64,000 nucleotides of DNA from Mytilus californianus (Eukaryota > Mollusca > Bivalvia > Mytilida > Mytilidae), in assembly GCF_021869535.1 (NCBI RefSeq), contig NW_026262690.1, forward strand, positions 66,489,995-66,553,994. The letters are read 5' to 3'. Both the position numbers and the translations under genes were made by a program. The notes under the pieces were generated by a model. That model saw nothing but the letters and a program-made list of their open reading frames with translations, had not been told where the DNA came from and did not search any database. Shown here one piece after another: positions 48,560 to 59,639 of the stretch (position 1 is the first letter of the stretch; every line of letters starts with the position of its first letter).

Positions 48560-50868
48560 ATAAAATGCTTCGCTGGGGCGCAGCTTGATACGACTGCAGA
48601 GGTCGAACCCTGAACAGTTGGGGCAAGTATAGACACAACATTCAAGCTTGATACAGCTCTGAATTTGGATTGTTATTAAATATTTGACACAGCATAGGTT
48701 TCTGACACAGAAAGAATGTGGTCTAAGAACTTGAATTTTTTTAATTTATCTATTATGGTCCAATGTCCAAAATCAAAATACATGTTTAGATTCAGCATAT
48801 CAAAGAACCCCAAGAATTCAATTTTTGCTAAAATCAAACCAAGTTTAATTTTGGACCCTTTGGACCTTAATGTAGACCAATTTTAAAAACGGGACTTAAA
48901 ATTAAAAATCTAAATACACGGTTAGATTTGGAATATCAAAGAACCCCAATAATTCAATTTTTGATGAAATCAAACAAAGTTTAATTTTGGACCCTTTTGA
49001 CCTCAATATGAACCAATTTGATAGCGGGGCCCACAAACAAAAAATCTAAATTCATGGTTAGATTCAGCATATCAAAGAACCCCATATATTCAATTTTTGT
49101 TGAAATCAAAAAAAGTTTAATTTTGGACCCCAACTTGGACCAACTTGAAAACTGGGCCCATAATCAAAAATCTAAACACATGTTTAGATTCAGCATATCA
49201 AAGAACCCCAAGAATTCAATTTTTGTTAAAATCAAACTAAGTTTAATTTTGGACCCTTTGGACCTCAATGAAGACCAATTTAAAAAACGGGACCCAAATT
49301 AAAAATCTAAAAACACGGTTAGATTTGGCATATCAAAGAACCCCAATAATTCAATTTTTGATGAAATCAAACAAAGTTTAATTTTGGACCCTTTTGACCT
49401 CAATATGAACCAATTTGATAGCGGGGCCCACAAATAAAAAATCTAAATACATGGTTAGATTCAGCATATCAAAGAACCTCATATATTCAATTTTTGTTGA
49501 AATCAAACAAAGTTTAATTTTGGACCCCAATTTGGACCTACTTGAAAACTGGGCCCATAATCAAAAATCTAAATACATGTTATGATTCAGCATATCAAAG
49601 AACCCCATATATTCAATTTTTGTTGAAATCAAACAAAGTTTAAATACTGGACCCTATCTTGGACCAACTTGAAAACTGGGCCCATAATCAAAAATCTAAA
49701 CACATGTTTAGATTCAGCATATCAAAGAACCCCAAGAATTCAATTTTTGTTAAAATCAAACTAAGTTTAATTTTGGACCCTTTGGACCTTAATGTAGACC
49801 AATTTAAAAAACAGGACCCAAAATTAAAAATCTAAATACACGGTTAGATTTGGAAAATCAAAGAACCCCAATAATTCAATTTCAGATGAAATCAAACAAA
49901 GTTAAATTTTGGACCCTTTTGACCTCAATATGAACCAATTTGATAACGGGGTCCACAAATAAAAAATCTAAATACATGGTTAGATTCAGCATATCAAAGA
50001 ACCCCATATATTCAATTTTTGTTGAAATCAAACAAAGTTTAATTTTGGACCCCAATTTGGACCAACTTGAAAAATCAAAAATCTAAATACACGTTTAGAT
50101 TCAGCATATCAAAGAACCTCATATATTCAAATTTTGCTAAAATCAAACAAAGTTGAATTTTGGACCCTTTGGACCTTAATGTAGACCAATTTGAAAACTG
50201 GACCCAAAATTAAAAATCTAAATACACTGTTAGATTCGGTATATCAAAGAACCTCATATATTCAATTTTTGTTGAAATCAAACAAAGTTTAATTTTGGAC
50301 CCCAATTTGGACCAACTTGAAAACTGGGCCCATAATCAAAAATCTAAATACATGTTATGATTCAGCATATCAAAGAACCCCATATATTCAATTTTTGTTG
50401 AAATCAAACAAAGTTTAAATACTGGACCCTATCTTGGACCAAATTGAAAACTGGGCCCATAATCAAAAATCTAAACACATGTTTAGATTCAGCATATCAA
50501 AGAACCCCAAGAATTCAATTCTTGTTAAAATCAAACTAAGTTTAATTTTGGACCCTTTGGACCTTAATGTAGACCAATTTAAAAAACAGGACCCAAAATT
50601 AAAAATCTAAATACACGGTTAGATTTGGAATATCAAAGAACCCCAATAATTCAATTTTAGATGAAATCAAACAAAGTTAAATTTTGGACCCTTTTGACCT
50701 CAATATGAACCAATTTGATAACGGGGTCCACAAATAAAAAATCTAAATACATGGTTAGATTCAGCATATCAAAGAACCCCATATATTCAATTTTTGTTGA
50801 AATCAAACAAAGTTTAATTTTGGACCCCAATTTGGACCAACTTGAAAAATCAAAAATCTAAATACACG
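48560..50868 (+). mobile_element. Family D element without tail, long minisatellite
   Basis: Head ATACGACTGCA (48588-48598), conserved flank, about sixteen minisatellite units. Two blocks inside it (about 49490-50080 and 50250-50860) are near copies of each other, so the array grew by multi-unit duplication. It ends where the next head begins. Confidence 0.7.
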
Positions 50869-51173
50869 TTGGGGCGCAGCTTGATACGACCGCAGAGGTC
50901 GAACCCTGAACAGTTAGGGCAAGTATGGACACAACATTCAAGCTTGATACAGCTCTGAATTTGGATTGTTATTAAATATTTGACACAGCATAGGTTTCTG
51001 ACACAGAAAGAATGTGGTATAAGAACTTGAATTTTTTTAATTTACCTATTATGGTCCAATGACCAAAATCAAAATACATGGTTAGATTCAGCATATCAAA
51101 GAACCTCATATATTCAATTTTTGTTGAAATCAAACGAAGTTTAATTTTGGACCCCAATTTGGACCAACTTGAA
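50869..51173 (+). mobile_element. Family D head with one minisatellite unit
   Basis: Head ATACGACCGCA (50884-50894), conserved flank, a single core unit, then the next head. The same head joined to the same minisatellite text recurs at 53877. Confidence 0.7.
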
Positions 51174-53395
51174 TAAAATGCTCCGCTGGGGCGCAGCTTG
51201 ATACGACCGCAGAGGTCTAACCCTGAACAGTTGGGGCAAGTATGGACACAACATTCAAGCTTGATACAGCACTGAATTTGGATTGTAATTAAATATTTGA
51301 CACAGCATAGGTTTCTGACACAGAATGAAAGTGGTCTAAGAACTTAAAAATTTTCAATTTACCTATTCATACATGTGATGGACTGTGAAACTCAGATCAG
51401 GAGATTGGGAAATTTTGGTCAGGAGATTAGGACTCAGATCAGGAGGTTTTTAATCGACATTAATTTTGTTGTAAATGTAACCGTGTGCTGTAAAAATGGT
51501 CTTTTAAAGTGTGTTTTCTTCAACTTTCCATCCAATTTATTATGTTTATAGTACCCTTGTACTTATAAAGTTTCTCCATCTTTATATTCTACATGTTCAA
51601 TCTAACATTGTATTTTTCCAGTATGTTCTTTAAATTTTTTACTTCATATTCTATAAAACAATCATTGCAACCAGAACATTTGTTTAGCTATCTGCAAATA
51701 GTTTTTATTTTTTATTTTTTCTCTTGCAAATAGTTTATATTTGCAAACTCAGAAAATCATTTTATCTGTAAAATTAGGGTCATAGTTATTATATAAATTT
51801 CAATTTAAGCCTTGAAAGGAAGTCTAGAATCCTCAAATAATTTTCAAATTATTATTTTTTTATTTGTCCTAAGACATTTAAAATCATTTAATAACCATCC
51901 TTTTATGATTATTTGTTCAATTTATATTTTATTTATATTCTTTTAAAAATTTTCATTATTAAAAGGAAAGTAACTTAAAACAGGATAAATCAAGGGAAGT
52001 AACCCAATAAATACACAGTTTTTGTTACACAACGGCAGTTAGCCTGAGGTAAAAATCGTTGATTACCTGTGTGTTTGACACCCAAGCTGACAAGTGAAGC
52101 CATATAATTATGCATGTTAATTGATTTACAGGTAAAATATAACTTCAGGTAATGTCAGTTACACCAGATGCCTGAGATGATATGTTGGGCAGAAATTTTT
52201 CATTCATGAAAAATTTCATACACGGGATTTTTTCCTCTTCAACGGGAGGTCGGGAGGAGACCCCTGAAAACGGGATTATTGTACTCCCGTCGGGAGGTTC
52301 ACATGTATGCCTATTCAAACCATATCATTATTATTTGCTTTTATATATAAATCAGAAATAACCAATTTAAAATGGAAAATGTTAAAGAAAAAAAAGGAAA
52401 AAAAAATCCCCCCCCCCCCCAATTTTTTGAACCCCCTTATGATTCATCACCCCCAAACTCAATCCCAGCTTTCCCTTTGTGGTATGGTACCTTGCAGTAC
52501 AATTTCAGAGAGATTCATACACTTGAACACAAGTTATTGTCTGGAAACTAGAAAAATGCTTGTTTTTTGGCCCCTTTTTGGCCCCAAATTCCTAAACGTT
52601 TAGGGCAATTACCCCCAAACTCAATTCCAGCTTTCCCTTTGTGATATGGAACCTTGCAGTACAATTTCATAAAGATCCATACACTTACACACAAGTTATT
52701 GTCCTGAAACTAGAAAAATGCATGTTTTTTTTGCCCTTTTATGGCCCCTAATTACTAAAATTTTGAGGGAAAACCCCCAAAATCAATCCCAGCCTTCCCT
52801 TTGTGATATGGAACCTTGTAGTACAATTTCATAAAGATCCATACACTTACAAACAAGTTATTGTCATGAAACTAGAAAAATGCTTGTTTTTTGCCCCTTT
52901 TTTGCCCCTAATTCCTAAAATTTGGAGGAAATTACCCCAAAAATCAATCCCAGTATTCCCTTTGTGATATGGAACCTTGTAGTACAATTTCATAAAGATC
53001 CATACACTTACAAACAAGATATTGTCATGAAACTAGAAAAATGCTTGTTTTTTGCCCCTTTTTGGCCCCCAATTCCTAAAATTTGGAGGCAATTACCCCC
53101 AAAATCAATCCCAGCATTCCCTTTGTGATATGGAACCTTGTGGTACAATGTCAGAGAGATCCATACACTTACACACAAGTTATGTCTGGAAGTTACAAAA
53201 ATGCTTATTTTTGGCCCCTTTTGGCCCCTAATTCCTTAACTGTTAGTACCATAACCCCCAAAATCAATCCCCACCTTCCTTTTGTGGTATTGAACCTTAT
53301 GGTAAAATTTCATTGAGATCCATTCACTTAAACTAAAGTTAGAGTGCGAAAACTAATGTGTATTCGGACGACGACGCCGGACGACGACGACGCCG

Positions 53396-53430
<35 letters not shown>

Positions 53431-53480
53431 CAACGTCATACCAATATACGACCACAAAAATTTTTTTGCGGTCGTATAAA
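51174..53480 (+). mobile_element. Family D element, core replaced by an insertion, tail intact
   Basis: Head ATACGACCGCA (51201-51211) and flank; a 940-bp insertion (51370-52309); then A-rich/C-rich tracts, six about 160-bp tail units, a long GAC microsatellite (about 53365-53428) and the terminal TGCGGTCGTAT (53467-53477). Head and tail motifs match exactly. The minisatellite core is absent. Confidence 0.65.
51370..52309. mobile_element. 940-bp insertion with 8-bp direct repeats
   Basis: Flanked by CCTATTCA at 51362-51369 and 52310-52317. Ends carry the inverted sequence (CA)TACATGTGA and TCACATGTATG. Eight-bp target duplications are usual for hAT transposons. No transposase frame is present. 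The right part contains CGGGAGGTCGGGAGGAGACC and CCCGTCGGGAGG. Confidence 0.6.
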
Positions 53481-54240
53481 AATCAAAAATCTAAATACAC
53501 GTTTAGATTCAGCATATCAAAGAACCTCATATATTCAAATTTTGCTAAAATCAAACAAAGTTGAATTTTGGACCCTTTGGACCTTAATGTAGGCCAATTT
53601 GAAAACTGGACCCAAAATTAAAAATCTAAATACACTGTTAGATTCGGCATATCAAAGAACCTCATATATTCAATTTTTGTTGAAATCAAACAAAGTTTAA
53701 TTTTGGACCCCAATTTGGACCAACTTGAAAACTGGGCCCATAATCAAAAATCTAAATACATGGTTAGATTCAGCATATCAAAGAACCCCATATATTCAAT
53801 TTTTGTTGAAATCAAACAAAGTTTAATTTTGGACCCCAATTTGGACCAACTTGAAAAATCAAAAATCTAAATATACGTTGGGGCGCAGCTTGATACGACC
53901 GCAGAGGTCGAACCCTGAACAGTTAGGGCAAGTATGGACACAACATTCAAGCTTGATACAGCTCTGAATTTGGATTGTTATTAAATATTTGACACAGCAT
54001 AGGTTTCTGACACAGAAAGAATGTGGTATAAGAACTTGAATTTTTTTAATTTACCTATTATGGTCCAATGACCAAAATCAAAATACATGGTTAGATTCAG
54101 CATATCAAAGAACCTCATATATTCAATTTTTGCTAAAATCAAACAAAGTTGAATTTTGGACCCTTTGGACCTTAATGTAGACCAATTTGAAAACTGGACC
54201 CAAAATTAAAAATCTAAATACACTGTTAGATTCGGCATAA
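53481..54240 (+). mobile_element. D minisatellite remnant and another D head
   Basis: Directly after the tail at 53477 the minisatellite resumes in mid-unit, then a head with ATACGACCGCA (53893-53903), its flank and two units. The join to the head is the same as at 50869, so this block was copied with its neighbour context. Confidence 0.65.
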
Positions 54241-55290
54241 CAAATAAATAAATGTGATCAAAGATTTTACAAATCTAATGCGCCATACTGTGCAATTAAA
54301 GATTACTTCTTGAAATTTTTCAATATTTGAAATTTGAAAAAAAAATAATATTTGAAGAATAATTCTTTTTAATTTCTGAAATCTGAAATGAGAAAAAATT
54401 GACCCCCCACAATTTCTTTTTATCCCCCCCCCCTTTTTTTCCCCCAAAAAATTCTTTCCCTCAAGATATGGCCATAATCTCAATTCAAATTTCCAATGGA
54501 GTTGGCAACCATAATTACCCATTTAAATTTACCATAGTGCTAACTTAATCTATTTTATAATAGAATTAAAAATATAGTGTCAAATCTTTCATATGGATTT
54601 TTTTGTAAAAAAAAAAGATGCAACATTTGCAGATATTTTTACTGGTCTTCCTTTAAAAATATGCATTTCTTTAAACATAATTTAAAAGCAGTGTAAGGGA
54701 AGTAACCAAAACGTTGTATTTGGATTACCTCCCTTACACTGTTTTAAATTATCTTTATTGTTCATTAACCATTACTTTATACATAATTTAAAAGCAGTGT
54801 AAGGGAGATAATTTCAATGATGTATTTGATTTATCTCCCTTACACTGCTTTAAATTATGTTTTGTACTAAAGTATTTGTCCATTAACCAGGACAACCTTG
54901 TTTTTCCCCCTTTTTTGCCCCTAATTCCTAAACTGTTTGAGCCATAACCCCCCAAAGCAAATCCTAACCATCCTTGGTGGTATGGAAACTTGTAGTATAA
55001 TTTCAGAGAGATCCATACACCGTTCCACAGTTATTGTCTGGAAACTAGAAAATGCTTATTTTTGGCCCCTAATTCCTTAACTGTTGGTACCATAACCCCC
55101 AAAATCAATCCCAACCTTCCTTTTGTGGTATTTAACCTTATGGTCAAATTTCAAAAAGATCCATTCACTTAAACTAAAGTTAAGAGTGCGAAAACCAATG
55201 TGTCTTCGGACGACGACGCCGGACAACGACGACGACGACGCCAACGTCATACCAATATACGACCACAAAATTTTTTTGCGGTCGTATAAA
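54226..55290 (+). repeat. Segmental copy of 44985-46070
   Basis: Same order of a Ser/Phe-like A/T-rich stretch, C-run, 80-bp palindrome pair, D tail unit, GAC tract and hairpin TGCGGTCGTAT (55277-55287), with only scattered differences. The small insertion CTGTGCAATTAAAGATTA near 54288-54305 is absent from the other copy. Confidence 0.8.
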
Positions 55291-56560
55291 AACGGGACCC
55301 AAAATTAAAAGTCTAAATACACGGTTAGATTTGGCATATCAAAGAACCCCAATAATTCAATTGTTGATGAAAATCAAACAAAGTTTAATTTTGGACCCTT
55401 TTAACCTCAATATGAACCAATTTGATAGCGGGGTCCACAAATAAAAATCTAAATACATGGTTAGATTCAGCATATCAAAGAACCCCATGTATTCAATTTT
55501 TGTTGAAATCAAACAAAGTTTAATTTTGGACCCCAATTTGGACCAACTTGAAAACTGGGCCAAAAATCAAAAATCTAAATACATGTTTAGATTCAGCATA
55601 TCAAAGAACCCCATATATTCAATTTTTGCTAAAATCAAACAAAGTTGAATTTTGGACCCTTTGGACCTTAATGTAGACCAATTTGAAAACTGGACCCAAA
55701 ATTAAAAATCTAAATACACGGTTAGATTCGGAATAACAAATAATTAAATGTGGTCAAAGATTTTACAAATCTAATGCGCCATACTGTGCAATTAAAGATT
55801 ACTTCTTGAAATTTTTCAATATTTGAAATTTGAAAAAAAAATAATATTTGAAGAATAATTCTTTTTAATTTCTGAAATCTGAAATGAGAAAAAATTGACC
55901 CCCCACAATTTCTTTTACTGGTCTTCCTTTATAAATATGCATTTCTTTAAACATAATTTAAAAGCAGTGTAAGGGAAGTAACCAAAACGTTGTATTTGGA
56001 TTACCTCCCTTACACTGTTTTAAATTATCTTAATTGTTCATTAACCATTACTTTATACTTAATTTAAAAGCAGTGTAAGGGAGATAATTTCAATGATGTA
56101 TTTGATTTTTCTCCCTTACACTGCTTTAAATTATGTTTTGTACTAAAGTATTTGTCCATAAACCAGGACAACCTTGTTTTTCCCCCTTTTTTGCCCCTAA
56201 TTCTTAAACGGTTTGAGCCATAACCCCCCAAAGCAAATCCTAACCATCCCTTTGTGGTATGGAAACTTGTAGTATAATTTCAGAGAGATCCATACACCAT
56301 TCCACAGTTATTGTCTGGAAACTAGAAAATGCTTATTTTTGGTCCCTTTTTGGCCCCTAATTCCTTAACTGTTGGTACCATAACCCCCAAAATCAATCCC
56401 CACCTTCCTTTTGTGGTATTGAACCTTATGGTAAAATTTCATAGAGATCCATTCACTTAAACTAAAGTTAGAGTGCGAAAACTAATGCGTCTTCGGACGA
56501 CGACGACGCCAACGTCATACCAATATACGACCACAAAAATCTTTTTGCGGTCGTATAAAA
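55291..56560 (+). repeat. D minisatellite and third segmental copy, shortened
   Basis: Four minisatellite units are followed by the same segment as 44985-46070 but lacking about 330 bp between the ACAATTTCTTTT block and ACTGGTCTTCC (near 55915). It ends at TGCGGTCGTAT (56546-56556). Confidence 0.75.
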
Positions 56561-56980
56561 AAATTACACACAAGTTATTGTCATGAAACTAGAAAAATGC
56601 TTGTTTTTTGCCCCTTTTTTGGCCCCTAATTCCTAAAATTTTGAGGCAATTACCCCCCAAATCAATCCCAGCATTCCCTTTGTGATATGGAACCTTGTGG
56701 TACAATATCAGAGAGATCCATAAACTAACACACAAGTTATGTCTGGAAGTTACAAAAATGCTTATTTTTGGCCCCTAATTCCTTAACTGTTGGTACCATA
56801 ACCCCAAAAATCAATCCCAACCTTCCTTTTGTGGTATTGAACCTTATGGTAAAATTTCATAGAGATCCATTCACTTAAACTAAAGTTAGAGTGCGAAAAC
56901 CAATGTGTCTTCAGACGACCATGCCAACGTCATACCAATATACGACCACAAAATTTTTTTGTGGTCGTATAAAAATCAGT
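56561..56980 (+). repeat. Last headless D tail, with matching changes in both hairpin arms
   Basis: A short stretch of tail units, then ATACGACCACA (56939-56949) and TGTGGTCGTAT (56960-56970), a perfectly paired hairpin, then AAAAATC. The 3' arm has GTGG where the others have GCGG. Confidence 0.65.
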
Positions 56981-57990
56981 TGAAAATGGCTTAACCTATT
57001 TCTGAGGATCCTCCCAAACCTGCTAAAGTAATCCTGATCTTCTATCAGTTTGTGGGGTTGATAAGCTATACAATGGGGAGGATGTGAATTGTCTTTTAGT
57101 CACTGTTGACCCTGCTGTCAATTCGGAACTTCTAGATCATGCTGAATGTCCGCATAGGAGTGTGAAATAGTATTTCTTTGCGGAGTTGAAATGTTTTTTT
57201 CGTCATCAAAACCTTCCGATCAACGACAATGTTTTGACGACATTCCACTTTTCTATTAATGCTGGTATTTACCTTTTATCATCCTTGGTGTGTGCCATAA
57301 ACAGAAGCCGTACCGAGTAATTAATATTCGATCACCTGTTGATTGTTCTTTCAAACTATTATCACTTGGTAATTAGCATTGGACATGTTGGGCCGTTTAA
57401 CTAAATAAGTTCGATACACATGGGTTTTTACATTTTTAATTTATAGAGGTAGAAACCCGAGTGTATCGAATTTTTCACATGTCAACTTTGGCACTGTTAG
57501 TTTTGGATTTAAAAAAAAACTTTTTTCAGACCTTATAGATCGAAATTGTTTACCTTACAATGGGTCTGACATGATAGTTATTTGAAAAGGTCAGATGATT
57601 TTACAACAGCTTTTGTTTTCGATAAAAATCAGATGGATATTGATAGTTTTGGCGGATTTTCGCAATATTCAAAGTACCAAATGTTCTGACGAGAAAAAGA
57701 AAAAATATATTCGAGAAAACTTGAGTTATTACTGACATGTGGCGATTAAGCATAGATCAGTCATCATTGTTATATCAACGACTGAAACGATCTTAAAAGC
57801 AACTAAATATTAAAATACCACTCGAAATAAACCTGAACTCTTTCACACAGATTTTTAAGTAATATCAGTCACATGATGTCAATCGGTTGACTGCTCATAA
57901 TGCAAAATATAACTCTTATCTTAAATTTTGAAAACTGACAAAAAACACAGTTCGATTCTTTACTTCACAATGTCAATGATTTACAATAAA
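56981..57990. other. Intronic sequence with one inverted repeat, no gene recognised
   Basis: Less repetitive than its surroundings. The inverted repeat TTCGATACACATGGGTTT (57410-57427) and AAACCCGAGTGTATCGAA (57453-57470) pairs at 16 of 18 positions. Parts look like decayed coding sequence but carry stops in every frame. Confidence 0.4.
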
Positions 57991-57993
57991 TAA

Positions 57994-58728
57994 ATGAGGA
58001 ATGTGTCCATGGGACAGAGATGATGCCCCCCCGCTTGCATATCATATAAAGTTAAAAAGGGACATAACTGAAGAACGGTAAAAGTGACACTACCCAAATT
58101 TGTTCTTGATCTGAGTTTTGTGGTAATAAGTATTGTGTAAAAGTTTCATAACATTTGGTTGAGGCAAACTTAAGTGAGAGAACGGAAATGAAAAATTCAG
58201 CAATTTTTCCATTTGTAAAGGGCATTACTCTAGAACGGTTAAAGTAACGTCACCCAAATTCGTACTTGATATGTGTTTTGTGGTAATTAGCATTGTGTAT
58301 AAGTTTCATAACGTTTGGTTGAGGCAAAGATGATGCCCCCCGCTTGCATATCATATAAAGTTAAAAAGGGACATAACTGAAGAACGGTAAAAGTGACACT
58401 ACCCAAATTTGTTCTTGATCTGAGTTTTGTGGTAATAAGTATTGTGTATAAGTTTCATAACATTTGGTTGAGGCAAACTTAAGTTAGAGAACGGAAACGA
58501 AAAATTCAGCAATTTTTCCATTTATAAAGGGGCGTAATACAGGAACGGTAAAAGTGACACCACTCAAATTCGAACTTGATCTGTGTTTTGTGCTAATAAG
58601 CTTTGTGTAAAAGTTTCATAATATTTAGTCAAGGGAAACTAAAGTTAGAGAACGGAAACCAATTTTGGGACGTACAGACGGACAAGGGTAAACCTTAATG
58701 CCCCCTCCGCTACGGTGGGTGCATAAAA
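57994..58728 (+). mobile_element. HINE/pearl-like element, family B, complete
   Basis: Head palindrome TGTCCATGGGACA (58004-58016) and ATGCCCCC (58023-58030). Four core units have GGGACATAACTGAAGAACGG and CATAACATTTGGTTGAGGCA. A short ACAGACGGACAAGGG tract precedes the terminal hairpin ATGCCCCC (58698-58705) / GGGTGCAT (58717-58724), then AAAAAA. A 314-bp block that includes the head motif is duplicated (58018 and 58332). Confidence 0.75.
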
Positions 58729-59107
58729 AATCAAAATCCTGTAGCCATGCACTCCTCCATTATGTGTTTGAAGATCCTACAAAATATTTAAGCTGTAACT
58801 CCAAAACTGTAGGAGGAGATAGCCCGACAAACCATGATCTCTTTATGCAGCTAATACCAAAAAAATGACCAATTCCAACTACCTCCCATTTTCAGAATAT
58901 TTGAAAAAAATCAATATCCTGTGGCCATGCACACCTTCATTATGTGTATGAACATCCTACAAAATATTAAAGTTGTACCTCGAAAACTGTAAAAGGAGAG
59001 ATAGCCGGACAAACAATGTATCCTAATCTGGACAGACGGACGAACGGACAGACATCTACAGGGGTAAATTAATATGCCCCTCGACATTTTGTTGCGGGGG
59101 TATAAAA
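58729..59107 (+). mobile_element. HINE/pearl-like element, family H, abutting the previous tail
   Basis: Two units of about 177 bp have ATATCCTGTGGCCATGCAC, TTATGTGT.TGAA.ATCCTAC. A GACAGACGGACGAACGGACA microsatellite precedes the hairpin TATGCCCC / GGGGGTATA (59073-59104), then AAAAATG. No separate head is visible. Confidence 0.6.
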
Positions 59108-59392
59108 ATGGTAAAATATCAGAAATCAACTTTTAATGTTTGAATCAGTGTTTATATTGAACAGATTGAAAACATATTATTAATATTGAATAAATACAAC
59201 ATCACATGCAGTTTTGTGAGTTGATACATGTAGTTTTATCTACTAAGAAGATAATTTTTTGTTTTAGGCAAATTAATCAATGTGTAGGAATTTCTCACAT
59301 TAACAAAACTGGCAAATGTATCGATATCAATGCAGGAATATTTGGTACCACAAAATATTGCTCTAAGTTCTTGTTTTAAACATTTTCATTAC

Positions 59393-59437
59393 CTGGAAAT
59401 TTGTCTGTTTCATGAGATAACCTTCTTTGGTACATGC
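59393..59437 (-). CDS. DGKD/DGKH: DGK delta/eta-like gene, exon with start of PH domain
   Basis: Internal coding exon of a type II diacylglycerol kinase, an enzyme that phosphorylates diacylglycerol to phosphatidic acid at membranes. Read on the minus strand it has a pyrimidine-rich acceptor ending TTTCAG, 45 nt of open sequence and a GTAATG donor. The 15 residues include KEGYLMKQTNFQ, the first beta strand and loop of a PH domain, where vertebrate DGK delta/eta have a very similar KEG..LKQ...FQ. Both ends are phase 0, and the exon joins in frame to the RWKRRYF exon at 31788-31850 across a 27.5-kb intron. Its short length and position agree with the conserved exon structure of the family as I know it. 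What could weaken the call is only its brevity; the frame continuity with three further PH exons makes chance unlikely. Confidence 0.88.
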
Positions 59438-59639
59438 CTGAAATTATAAATAGAAAAACTTTTATTTTATAATAAATTGCACATGTATTAGAAATAAATA
59501 TAGGCGTTATTGTCCAGTTTTAGTATAATCATAATGGTATTATTTCTAAACCCTATTGACAATGATTGAACTTGTTTAATCTTAAAACTCCTGTATTTAC
59601 GTATCATAAACTTTTTCCCTTAGAAATTCTGGAGATACA

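Larger units (their letters stand above)
31851..59392 (-). other. DGK intron, 27.5 kb, mostly family D repeats
   Basis: Separates KQTNFQ from RWKRRYF. About 24 kb of it is the family D cluster and insertions into it; the D elements lie on the opposite strand to the gene. The stretches 31856-33260 and 46480-47260 hold no recognised gene. Confidence 0.85.
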
